From Herpetosiphon geysericola (lineage in GTDB: Bacteria > Chloroflexota > Chloroflexia > Chloroflexales > Herpetosiphonaceae): DNA of 64,000 nt. Both the position numbers and the translations under genes were made by a program. The DNA is taken from NCBI RefSeq assembly GCF_001306135.1, contig NZ_LGKP01000035.1, forward strand, positions 186,001 to 250,000, given 5' to 3'. The notes under the pieces are model-generated. The model worked only from the letters and a program-made list of their open reading frames with translations, was not told where the DNA came from and ran no database searches. This document shows, piece by piece, positions 26,427-34,522 of the stretch; the stretch's first letter is position 1; each line of letters begins with the position of its first letter.

Positions 26427-26466
26427 CAGTAAGCAAGAGCATCCAAATCTCTGCTTGCTGTTTTTT
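26427..26466 (+). terminator. second terminator-like hairpin in the reductase leader
   Basis: The arm 26427-26439 pairs with 26449-26460 through about 12 pairs (one G-U, one bulged A), followed directly by TTTTTT at 26461-26466. This is a credible intrinsic terminator between promoter and ATG, so attenuation is possible. Confidence 0.65.
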
Positions 26467-26528
26467 AATGGGAAGGCTTACTCGCTCGATACTCGTGGTT
26501 GCCCCAATGCAACCGAATAAATGGATTG

Positions 26529-26548
26529 CTCTGCGCCTCTGCGTTAAA
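26529..26548 (+). repeat. copy 1 of the 20-base CTCTGCG element
   Basis: CTCTGCGCCTCTGCGTTAAA, one base different from the copies at 34377-34396 and 44860-44879. It lies in the reductase leader. The rest of 26467-26645 shows nothing I can name apart from the ribosome site GAAAGGA before the ATG. Confidence 0.8.
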
Positions 26549-26645
26549 GCTCATTTAAATCCTGCTATCAATGGGCACAATCATTTATTGATTGCACCCT
26601 TAATTTTTTGTTGTCTTTATTTTGGATGTTTGAAAGGACTTGGTT

Positions 26646-29600
26646 ATGACGGAACAGGTCACCTTGACCCCGCTCGATGACCGCCAAGTAACGCCGCCTG
26701 CCACCATTATTAAGCGTGATGGTCGTGAAGTGGCATTTGATGTAGCCCGAATTGAACGTGCCCTAACCCGCTGTTTTGCTGGTTTAGGCCGTCAACCACA
26801 TATCACCGTTGGCGAATTGGCCCAACGGGTGGTCAATATTTTGGCTGCCAAATATACCACTACGCCAACCGTCGAAGCTGTGCAAGATACAGTCGAGGTG
26901 ATGTTGCAAGCTGCTGGCGAGTTTGATGCCGCCAAGAGCTATATTCTCTATCGCGCCGAACATGCCAAAAAGCGTGAACAACGACCTGTGCCTGAAGCGA
27001 TTCGCCATGCCTTTGCCGAATCAGACCAATACTTTCCCTCGCCGTTGCAGAAATTCCAATTCTTCGATAAATATTCGCGCTTCGATTACGATTTGGGCCG
27101 CCGCGAAACTTGGATCGAAACCGTCGATCGCTCGGTGAATTTCTTGCGCGAGATTTCTGACAATAAGCTTGCTGATGCCGATTACAACCGCGTGCGCCAA
27201 GCCATTCTCGAAATGCGCGCCATGCCGTCGATGCGCTTGTTGGCGATGGCTGGGCCGGCTGCTCGCCGCAATAATATTGCCATTTACAACTGCTCATATT
27301 TACCAGTCGATAGCATCGATTCGTTTGTCGAAGCCTTGATTATTTCGATGAGCGGCTGTGGCGTGGGCTTCTCGGTCGAACACAAATACATCGAGCAATT
27401 CCCCCGCATCAAGCGTCAATCGGGCGCGCCTGCCACCCAATATGTAGTCGAAGATTCAGCTGAGGGTTGGGCCGATGCACTACGCTTTGGCTTGCAAACC
27501 TGGTTCGATGGCAACGATGTTAGCTTTGATCTTTCGCAATTGCGGCCTGCTGGCGCACCATTGCGGATCAAAGGTGGCCGTGCTTCAGGGCCTGAGCCGT
27601 TCCGCCAGATGCTCGATTTTGCCCGCTCACGGGTTTTGGCACGCCAAGGCTCGTTCCTGCGCTCAATCGATGCTCACGACATTATGTGCTCGGTTGGTAA
27701 TGCAGCGGTCAGTGGTGGCGTGAGACGCTGTTTACCTGCTGGTACACGAGTTCACACCAAACGAGGTGCGATTCCAATTGAGCAAGTAACGACTAATGAT
27801 GAAGTGATGACATCGGATGGTTATAAAAAAGTAACCGGATGGGTCGATCAAGGACGGCAAGGAATTCTTGAAATTGTTACCGAATCAGGCACAATTTTCC
27901 GGTGTACTCCTCATCATCGAGTTGCAGTACTTAAAGATGTCCGTGGTGGATATGAATTTAAGTATGCCAGTGAATTAAATGAAGATGATCGTTTGTTATT
28001 TATAACGAATCCTATTGATGGTGAAGATCAAGAATTGTTGCCATTACCAACAAAACGAGATGCTGATAATAGTGGATCGATTATTTTACAACCAACGCTT
28101 AATACAGAAACTGCATGGTTTTTAGGTAAGTTCTTTGCAGATGGATATGTTGCGCTTACTGAACATAATGAAAAAGGTAAAGGTGGAAACACAGAGTTTG
28201 CCATTGCTTGTCATATCAACGAAACTGAACAAATCGATAGAATAACGGCATGGATGGAAGATCACGGAATTACTGCCAGGATTGTTCACCAAGATGGTAA
28301 CTGGATATCCATCCGTTCTGGGAATCGCCAAATCGCTCGATGGATGCATCAGTATAAACAAGCTAAACAAGAGTTAGTAATTCCAGAGGTATTGTGGCGT
28401 AGTTCACAGGCAACAAGAGCTGCATTTATTGCTGGCATTATGGATGGTGATGGATGCTACTCGGATAGGCCTGTAACAATTGTTGCAACTATCTATGAAA
28501 ATTTTGCTCGTGACGTGGTTAAACTTTTGGCTACACTTGGTATTGTTTCAGAAATTCGTATGCGACGGCCTGAAACAGAACAAGGTTGGAATGCACAGTG
28601 GGTTGTGAGTATCAAAGATGCCTTAGCCTTACAAAAGGCTATTGTCATTCTGGGTGAACATTCATGCGGTGAATGGATTCCTCGTCATGGTAAACAAGCT
28701 GGATATACCGTTCCTGGCTGGATGGTTAAACGTGATGTTGCCTATAAAGAGTATTCACGAGTTTGGCCAAGTGGTCGTGACGCTAATATGAATAGCGCAA
28801 CTCTAACTGCTATGGTTGATGCTACCCATTATGTACCAGTTTCAATCAAAGAACTCCGTAATGGTGGTGATGCACATACCTATGATATTGAAGTTCGTGA
28901 TGGAAGTATGTTTGTTGCTGAAGGCGGCTATCTCGTTCATAACACAGCAATGATCAGTCTGTTCGATTATGATGATCACGATATGCTGACTGCCAAAGAT
29001 GGCGATTTCGACCGCGAAAATAGCCAACGCTGGAACGCCAACAACTCAGCAGTTTGGCCAGCCCGTGGCTTGACCCAACTCGAAATTATCGAGCAAGTCT
29101 TGACGATGGTGAAATCCGGACGCGGCGAACCTGGCATTTTCAATCGCCAAAGCGCGATCGATATGCGCCCAGCCCGCCGCAAGCCCGCCGAATTTGGCAC
29201 GAATCCATGCGGAGAGATCATTCTGCGGCCTTACCAGTTTTGTAATTTGACGGCAGCGGTTGCCCGTGCCGACGATACCTTTGAAACATTGCGCGAAAAA
29301 GTCGAAGTTGCCACGATTATCGGTACAATCCAATCGATGGCTACCCACTTCCCAGGCTTGCGGCCTCAATGGTCGGAAAATTGCCAAGAAGAACGCTTGC
29401 TCGGCGTAGACATCACTGGCCAAATGGATAGCACCGTGGCCCAAGATCCAGAAGTGCAGCGCCGTTTGCTCGAAATTGCAATTGAAGTCAATCGCGAGTA
29501 TGCCGAAAAGTTGGGCATCAATCAATCGGTATCGATCACCTGTGTCAAGCCAAGCGGCAACAGCAGCCAACTGCTGGATTGTGCTTCAGGCTTGCACTCA

Positions 29601-30128
29601 CGCTGGGCTCCATACTACATTCGCAACGTGCGGGTCAGTACGCACTCGCCAATTTACAAAGTGTTGCGCGATGCTGGCGTGCCGATGGACCCTGAAAATG
29701 GTCAAACCCGTGATGATGCAACAACCTGGGTTGTGCACTTCCCAGTCAAAGCGCCAGAAAATGCGATTACCCGCAACAGCCGTGGGGCGATTGAGCAATG
29801 TAACTATTGGTTGCAAAACAAACTCAATTGGACTGAGCACAATCCATCGGTGACGATTACCTACAAGCCCGATGAAGTGATGGAAGTGATGAAGTGGATT
29901 TGGGAAAACCGCGAGGTGATTGGTGGGATGGCCTTCTTACCATCGTTTGATGCCAATTATGCCCAAATGCCGTATGTGGAGATTGGCCGCGAAGAATACG
30001 AAAAACTGGCGGCAGAATTCCCGCCAATCGACTTCTCGAAAGTCTATCGCTACGAAGAAGAAGATTTGACCACGGCGGCGCAAGAATTGGCCTGTATGTC
30101 AGGTGCGTGCGAAATCGATTTCCTTTAA
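26646..30128 (+). CDS. nrdJ: adenosylcobalamin-type (class II) ribonucleotide reductase, intein-containing precursor
   Basis: Reduces ribonucleotides to deoxyribonucleotides using a B12-derived radical, without an NrdB partner. The precursor is 1160 residues; removing the intein (362-766) leaves 755, the size of the single-chain class II enzymes. Residues 15-100 form an ATP-cone (TIIKRDGREVAFDVARIE). Reductase marks are NCSYLPVDSIDSF, MSGCGVGFSVE, the radical-site loop FGTNPCGEIILRPYQFCNLT and the C-terminal ACMSGACEIDFL, whose two cysteines fit the reactivating pair. No nrdA, nrdB or nrdR lies nearby. The ATG at 26646 follows AAAGGA. Whether the substrate is the di- or triphosphate cannot be settled here. 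Confidence 0.95.
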   Translation: MTEQVTLTPLDDRQVTPPATIIKRDGREVAFDVARIERALTRCFAGLGRQPHITVGELAQRVVNILAAKYTTTPTVEAVQDTVEVMLQAAGEFDAAKSYILYRAEHAKKREQRPVPEAIRHAFAESDQYFPSPLQKFQFFDKYSRFDYDLGRRETWIETVDRSVNFLREISDNKLADADYNRVRQAILEMRAMPSMRLLAMAGPAARRNNIAIYNCSYLPVDSIDSFVEALIISMSGCGVGFSVEHKYIEQFPRIKRQSGAPATQYVVEDSAEGWADALRFGLQTWFDGNDVSFDLSQLRPAGAPLRIKGGRASGPEPFRQMLDFARSRVLARQGSFLRSIDAHDIMCSVGNAAVSGGVRRCLPAGTRVHTKRGAIPIEQVTTNDEVMTSDGYKKVTGWVDQGRQGILEIVTESGTIFRCTPHHRVAVLKDVRGGYEFKYASELNEDDRLLFITNPIDGEDQELLPLPTKRDADNSGSIILQPTLNTETAWFLGKFFADGYVALTEHNEKGKGGNTEFAIACHINETEQIDRITAWMEDHGITARIVHQDGNWISIRSGNRQIARWMHQYKQAKQELVIPEVLWRSSQATRAAFIAGIMDGDGCYSDRPVTIVATIYENFARDVVKLLATLGIVSEIRMRRPETEQGWNAQWVVSIKDALALQKAIVILGEHSCGEWIPRHGKQAGYTVPGWMVKRDVAYKEYSRVWPSGRDANMNSATLTAMVDATHYVPVSIKELRNGGDAHTYDIEVRDGSMFVAEGGYLVHNTAMISLFDYDDHDMLTAKDGDFDRENSQRWNANNSAVWPARGLTQLEIIEQVLTMVKSGRGEPGIFNRQSAIDMRPARRKPAEFGTNPCGEIILRPYQFCNLTAAVARADDTFETLREKVEVATIIGTIQSMATHFPGLRPQWSENCQEERLLGVDITGQMDSTVAQDPEVQRRLLEIAIEVNREYAEKLGINQSVSITCVKPSGNSSQLLDCASGLHSRWAPYYIRNVRVSTHSPIYKVLRDAGVPMDPENGQTRDDATTWVVHFPVKAPENAITRNSRGAIEQCNYWLQNKLNWTEHNPSVTITYKPDEVMEVMKWIWENREVIGGMAFLPSFDANYAQMPYVEIGREEYEKLAAEFPPIDFSKVYRYEEEDLTTAAQELACMSGACEIDFL
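27729..28943 (+). other. intein with LAGLIDADG homing endonuclease domain inside nrdJ
   Basis: A 405-residue in-frame insertion. It begins at C362 (CLPAGTRVHTKRG, block A) and ends with VAEGGYLVHN before Thr (block G; +1 residue T). Block B is seen as TPHHRVAVL. LAGLIDADG motifs are FLGKFFADGYV (block C) and FIAGIMDGDGCYS (block E), so the endonuclease core looks intact. The insertion site is the conserved GGVRR/TAMISLFDYDD segment. Codon use is visibly more AT-rich than the flanking reductase, as expected for a mobile element. The extein reads smoothly across the junction. Confidence 0.95.
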
Positions 30129-30249
30129 GCTGAATATTCTACTGAATTGAATTTTTTGCGAGCTGAATGACTATGGGTTACAACTATAGCTTGTTCAGCC
30201 CGCAACTTTAGCAATGATGGTAAACGATCGAATTACGAGGATGGACGAA

Positions 30250-31026
30250 ATGAAAGCAAATGATTGTTATTTTTTCGTGGATGAATCTGGTGATCCGACT
30301 TTTTACGATAAACGTGGTAACTTGATTGTTGGTGAACAAGGATGCTCAAAAATATTAATCCTTGGCTTTATTAAAACCGCTAATCCAGCACGCTTGCGCA
30401 GCCATGTTCAGCAATTTCAGCAGTCTGTTGTGAATAAGCCTGAATATCAGCAGATTCCATCATTGGCTAAAACCAAGAAGGCACTGCATGCAAAGAATGA
30501 TGTGGCCCAAATTCGCGATAGCTTTTTCGAAGAAATTGCGACGATGGAATTTAGTGCCCAGTTTGTGGTTGCGCGGAAGGTAGAAAAAGTTTTTAGGAAT
30601 AATTTTCAAGCCAAAGAAACCCAATTTTATCATCATCTTGTGAGCGTCTTATTTCAAAATAATTTGCATCTGCATCATACAAATCATATTTATTTTTCTT
30701 AGCGTGGTTCTAGTACTCGCCAAGAGCCACTGAATACTGCGATCAATGAAGCAGTTACAAGGTTTGAGCAGAAAAATAATCGAATTATGCATAATCAACG
30801 CCAGATCTATGCCCAAATTCCTAGTGCTGAACCATGTCTCTCAATCATTGATTATATGAATTGGGCTGTTCAGCGCGCATTTATCTATCGTGAAATTCGG
30901 TATATTGATATTGTTCGTTCAAAAATTAGCCTCATTTTCGATTTATACGATACAAAAGCAAGAGAACGTGAAAAATTTTATGATCGAAAAAATAGTTTTG
31001 AGTTAAATAAAATTGCTCCATTATAG
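30250..31026 (+). pseudogene. DUF3800-like protein gene interrupted by one in-frame TAG
   Basis: One reading frame from ATG 30250 (MKANDCYFFVDESGDPTFY) to 31026 is broken only by TAG at 30700-30702. Before it are 150 residues, including the DESGDP start typical of DUF3800 and a long central helix-rich part. After it come 108 codons (RGSSTRQEPLNTAINEA ... DYMNWAVQRAF ... IAPL) that complete the same domain. The intact protein would be about 258 residues. A single base change (for example from CAG, GAG or AAG) would explain the stop. GAGG lies nine bases before the ATG. The first half could still be translated alone. The family is often found in mobile or defence contexts, but its role is unknown. 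Confidence 0.8.
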
Positions 31027-31090
31027 CTAGGCTCGTTTACCGAGCGCACGGCATGGAGCCGACTTTCGCATATAATGGAGCAAATTTTTT
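31013..31090 (+). terminator. long-armed hairpin with inner stem-loop and T-run at the end of the broken gene
   Basis: TTGCTCCATTATA (31013-31025) pairs perfectly with 31071-31083, enclosing 45 bases that contain a second hairpin (GCTCG/CGAGC). T6 follows at 31085-31090. The left arm covers the last codons and stop of the DUF3800 frame. The remainder of 31091-31157 shows nothing. Confidence 0.7.
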
Positions 31091-31157
31091 CGATACTGCG
31101 ATCATAGCATGGCTACCCCTCGCTGTCAATGAAATGTGTTGAATATTCTACTACTAG

Positions 31158-31195
31158 AAACAATGAAGGTCGGGTTATCCCGACCTTCATTGTTT
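31158..31195. terminator. perfect 17-base hairpin after the XRE gene
   Basis: A 17-base arm (31158-31174) and its exact complement (31179-31195) surround the loop TTAT. It lies one base beyond the minus-strand XRE stop codon. A clear T-tract is missing on both sides, so strength is uncertain, but symmetry suggests it serves both strands. Confidence 0.7.
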
Positions 31196-31196
31196 C

Positions 31197-31409
31197 TTAG
31201 TCTTTACTTCCGACTGAGAGAAGCATCAGCGGGCTAACTTGGAGCGCATTCGCGATTTTCTCAAGGTTCTCGCGGTCGATGCGCTTCGATTCATCGTGCC
31301 ATAGTTTGCGAACCGTTTCGGGGTTGACTTTGGCTGCGTCGGCTAGTGATGTGATGTTGAAACCCTTTTGTTGCGCCACTTCGCGTAGCACTACTCGAAT
31401 CCGTTGCAT
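31197..31409 (-). CDS. small XRE-family DNA-binding protein
   Basis: A 70-residue helix-turn-helix regulator of the Cro/CI type: VLREVAQQKGFNITSLADAA followed by KVNPETVRKLWHDES and ENLEKIANALQVSPLMLLS. It has no other domain. GGAGG lies eight bases before the ATG at 31409; the longer frame to 31442 lacks a site. Such single-domain proteins often repress their own promoter. It stands beside the broken DUF3800 gene and upstream of murF-alr, divergently. A target cannot be named. Confidence 0.88.
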   Translation of the reverse strand: MQRIRVVLREVAQQKGFNITSLADAAKVNPETVRKLWHDESKRIDRENLEKIANALQVSPLMLLSVGSKD

Positions 31410-31615
31410 AAAACATCCCTCCACGAGATAAAATACCAACACACACTGCGATTATACAACCGTTCTACTTGGCGCTATGCACATATCCTGATAGGACGAA
31501 AGTCGCCAATTTTGGCTATAATGCATCCCCATAAGTAGGGAAGCCATGTGGGATACGTGGCTGGAGATCGCTGGCCCAACCAACTCGGTTGGGTTGTATG
31601 TTGAGTAGGAATTTC

Positions 31616-34171
31616 ATGATTCACGTTATGGATTTAATTGCCGCCAGAGCGCAGCTAGTGCAGGCTGGCGACCAAATACAATGGTCAGGTTGGGCCTATG
31701 ACTCGCGTCTCGCCCGAACTGGTGATTTATTTATTGCGCTGCAAACAGCGCGGGCTGATGGCCATGGATTTATTCGCGATGCAATTGCCGCTGGTGCTAC
31801 GGGAATTGTCTGCCAATATGCACCAAGCGTCATTCCTGCATCAATAAGTGTCTTGACCTGTGACGATCCGTTGGGCTTGTTACAGCGTTGGGCCAAAGCT
31901 CAGTTTGCCAAACACGCGCCGCGCACGGTAGCGATTACTGGCAGTGTTGGCAAAACCTCGACCAAACGGGCGGTTGCCCAGGTGTTGGCGAGCCGTTATG
32001 CAGTGCTGCGTAGCCCGCGCTCGTTCAATGCCGATTTAGGTTTGTCGGTAACGATGGCCGAGCTTGAGGCTCAGCAATGGGCAGTTTTGGAGTTTGGGGC
32101 CGATCATCCAGGCGAAATTCGCCAGCTCTGTCAGCTGTTTCCCCCCGAGATTGGCATTGTCACCAATGTTGGTTCGGCACATTTTGGGGCCTTTGGCTCG
32201 CAAGCCGCAATTGCCCACGAAAAGGCCGCGATTATTCAACAGTTACCCGCCCACGGTTACGCAATCTTGAATGGCGATGATCCCCTTGTGGCTGTGATGG
32301 CTGAACAAACGCACGCTCGCCTTCTGCGAGTTGGGCAGAATGCAGCGTGCGAAATTCGTTGGAGCGATGTGACCAGCACCGTTCAGACAACCAGTTTTAC
32401 TATCCACATACCTGAACATGCCCCTGAACGTATTCAACTTTCAGCAAGTGGCGTGCCAAGTGTCCAAGCGGCTACGTTTGCAATTGCGGTTGGCGTTATT
32501 GCGGGCTTGAGTTTGGCCGAAATGAAGGCAGCCCTAGCCGATTTAGCCCCAGCTCATGGCCGTTTCAACCCGTTGGCGGGTCGCAATGGCGCAACAATTA
32601 TTGATGATACGTTTAATGCAGCCCCTGAATCGGTCTATGCTGCGCTACAAACCCTTGGTTCGTTGCCAGCCCGCCGCCGGATTGCAATTCTGGGCGATAT
32701 GGCTGAATTGGGCTCTGCCAGTCCTCATTTTCATCAACAAGTGGGCCAAATCGCCGCCGAGCATGTTGATTTGTTAATTACCAAAGGCGACCAAGCAGCG
32801 CTCGCGGCCAATCGAGCACGTGAAGCGAGCTTAACCAGCGGTTATCAGATTAACACCATCAGCGTGCATAGTGCTGCGGCGGCACTTGCCGCAGTACCGA
32901 GCGATCTTGGCGCAGGCGATTTGGTGCTGGTCAAGGGGGCTGCCGAAGCACGCATGGAACATGTGGTAGCTGGCTTATTAGCGCCAACCAGCGATCCGCG
33001 CCACGTCTTGGTGCGGCAAGAACATGTTTGGCGTAACGTGCGGATTGGCCTGCCCGATCGGCCAACGACCGTGCGGATTGATCTTGATGCCTTGGCCGCG
33101 AATGTGCAGGCGATTCGCCAAGCAGCTGGTGTGCCTGTGATGGCGGTGCTCAAAGCCGATGCCTACGGCCATGGCGCAGTGCGTTCGGCGCGCACTGTGC
33201 TGTTGCATGGTGCAAGCGAGTTGGCGGTGGCAACCTTGGGCGAAGCCTTGCATTTGCGTCAAGCAGATATTGCGGCGCCGATTTTGATTTTGGGTTATAC
33301 GCCTGCATGGCAAATGCGCGAAGTGCTGCTCAATCGGATTAGCGTGGCGCTGTTTGATCGCCATGTTGCTCAATCGTTGCATGAACAAGCCCTAGCCTTG
33401 GGGATGAAAGCCCAAGTTCATGTCAAAATTGATACTGGCATGGCGCGGCTTGGTTTGGCAATCGAGCAAGCTGTGGATTTTATCGCATGGCTGAATGGCT
33501 TGGCGGGCATTGAAGTTGTGGGTATTTTCACCCATTTTGCCAATGCCGATGAAGCTGATCCTAGCTTTTTTGAATTGCAACAACAGCGTTTTCAGCATGT
33601 GCTTGATCAATTAATTGAGCGTGGATTACGCCCGCCAGTTGTACACGCCGCCAATAGTGCTGCGGCGATGGCCCATCACAGCGCGCGCTACGACATGGTG
33701 CGGGCAGGCATTGGCTTGTATGGCATCGACCCAAGCAGCGATGTGCGTTTGGGCTTACAACCAGTTTTGGAGTTTCAGACCGAAGTCGCTCAAGTGCGCC
33801 AACTGGCGGCTGGCAGCCCAATTTCCTATGGCTGCACCTTCGTTACCAAGCGCGCTTCGCAGATTGCGACGATTCCGGTTGGCTATGCCGACGGTTTTCG
33901 GCGTGCGCCTCAGCCGTGGCGCGAAGTGCTGATTCATGGCCAACGAGCGCCAGTCGTTGGTCGGGTGTGTATGGATTACGCCATGATCGATGTAACCGAG
34001 CTGGAGCACGTGCAGCGTGGCGATCAGGTAGTGCTGATTGGTCAACAGGGCGCTGATCGGATTCGCGCCGAAGAAGTGGCTGAGTGGTTGGGCACGAACG
34101 CCTATGAAGTGGTTTCGGCAATTTTGCCACGCGTGCCACGTGAGCCTGTTGAGCATTTTGCCGAGCGCTAA
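31616..34171 (+). CDS. murF-alr: bifunctional UDP-MurNAc-tripeptide:D-Ala-D-Ala ligase / alanine racemase
   Basis: Cell-wall precursor enzyme of 851 residues joining two activities. Residues 1-450 are MurF, with AYDSRLARTGDLFIAL, the ATP loop ITGSVGKTSTKRA, SPRSFNADLGLSVT, and IIDDTFNAAPESV. Residues 470-851 are alanine racemase: RIDLDALAANVQAIR, the PLP lysine K513 in AVLKADAYGHGA, HFANADEAD, SYGCTFVTKR with the catalytic tyrosine, and GRVCMDYAMIDVT. Such fusions are known in Bacteroidota. Racemase supplies D-Ala for the dipeptide that MurF adds. The ATG at 31616 follows AGGA. The leader contains a TATAAT at 31517-31522 without a clear -35, and the hairpin CCCAACC/GGTTGGG near 31576-31594. 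Confidence 0.95.
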   Translation: MIHVMDLIAARAQLVQAGDQIQWSGWAYDSRLARTGDLFIALQTARADGHGFIRDAIAAGATGIVCQYAPSVIPASISVLTCDDPLGLLQRWAKAQFAKHAPRTVAITGSVGKTSTKRAVAQVLASRYAVLRSPRSFNADLGLSVTMAELEAQQWAVLEFGADHPGEIRQLCQLFPPEIGIVTNVGSAHFGAFGSQAAIAHEKAAIIQQLPAHGYAILNGDDPLVAVMAEQTHARLLRVGQNAACEIRWSDVTSTVQTTSFTIHIPEHAPERIQLSASGVPSVQAATFAIAVGVIAGLSLAEMKAALADLAPAHGRFNPLAGRNGATIIDDTFNAAPESVYAALQTLGSLPARRRIAILGDMAELGSASPHFHQQVGQIAAEHVDLLITKGDQAALAANRAREASLTSGYQINTISVHSAAAALAAVPSDLGAGDLVLVKGAAEARMEHVVAGLLAPTSDPRHVLVRQEHVWRNVRIGLPDRPTTVRIDLDALAANVQAIRQAAGVPVMAVLKADAYGHGAVRSARTVLLHGASELAVATLGEALHLRQADIAAPILILGYTPAWQMREVLLNRISVALFDRHVAQSLHEQALALGMKAQVHVKIDTGMARLGLAIEQAVDFIAWLNGLAGIEVVGIFTHFANADEADPSFFELQQQRFQHVLDQLIERGLRPPVVHAANSAAAMAHHSARYDMVRAGIGLYGIDPSSDVRLGLQPVLEFQTEVAQVRQLAAGSPISYGCTFVTKRASQIATIPVGYADGFRRAPQPWREVLIHGQRAPVVGRVCMDYAMIDVTELEHVQRGDQVVLIGQQGADRIRAEEVAEWLGTNAYEVVSAILPRVPREPVEHFAER

Positions 34172-34175
34172 ATAA

Positions 34176-34230
34176 ATGAGGGGTCAGGGATAAGGATTCA
34201 GGGGTCAGGTTTTAACGTAGCGGCGCAGAG
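34176..34230. repeat. GGTCAGG heptamers and copy 2 of the 20-base element
   Basis: Heptamers GGTCAGG, GATAAGG, ATTCAGG, GGTCAGG run through 34180-34210. The minus-strand copy of the CTCTGCG element lies at 34211-34230, with one mismatch. No gene is supported in 34172-34522. Confidence 0.75.
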
Positions 34231-34376
34231 CACGAATGGCTAGAGGCGCTGGGCTTTTGGCTTTTGGATGAACGATTGGCGGGAAAGCCCACCGATCTTC
34301 CGCTAGCCAAGAGCCTGTAGCCTATAATCACTCCTTATGTTCTATGTTCTTTCGTTTAGCCTCCATACTAAAAAAG

Positions 34377-34426
34377 CTCTGCGCCGCTGCGTTAAATGCC
34401 TGTTCGTTTAACGCAGCGGCGCAGAG
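34377..34426. repeat. perfect inverted pair of the 20-base CTCTGCG element
   Basis: CTCTGCGCCGCTGCGTTAAA at 34377-34396 and its exact reverse complement at 34407-34426 are separated by ten bases, giving a perfect 20-base-pair hairpin. Copies 3 and 4 of the element in this window. No T-tract follows. Confidence 0.9.
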
Positions 34427-34435
34427 TTACATTTC

Positions 34436-34520
34436 CGCTCCCCAATCCCCAAATCCTATGTTCTATGCTCTATGCTCTATGTTCTGGCTTTCATCCCTCA
34501 TCCCTCATACTTCATCCTTT
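34436..34520. repeat. heptameric repeat mosaic (CCCAATC, TTCTATG, TCATCCC types)
   Basis: A run of degenerate heptamers: CCCAATC-like units, then TTCTATG/TCTATGC units, then CTCATCC/TTCATCC units, all in a seven-base rhythm. The 34321-34349 stretch contains the same TTCTATG unit. It ends next to the stop of the minus-strand gene at 34523. Confidence 0.85.
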
Positions 34521-34522
34521 TA

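Noticed and set aside
26186-26477. Cobalamin riboswitch-like words GCCACTG (26186-26192) and GGGAAGGC (26470-26477) around the reductase promoter
   Set aside because: They are 280 bases apart, the first lies upstream of the promoter, and no B12 box follows.
26420-26680. Open frame of 86 codons in the reductase leader
   Set aside because: It overlaps a terminator hairpin and a repeat element, has no ribosome site, and runs into the reductase gene in another frame.
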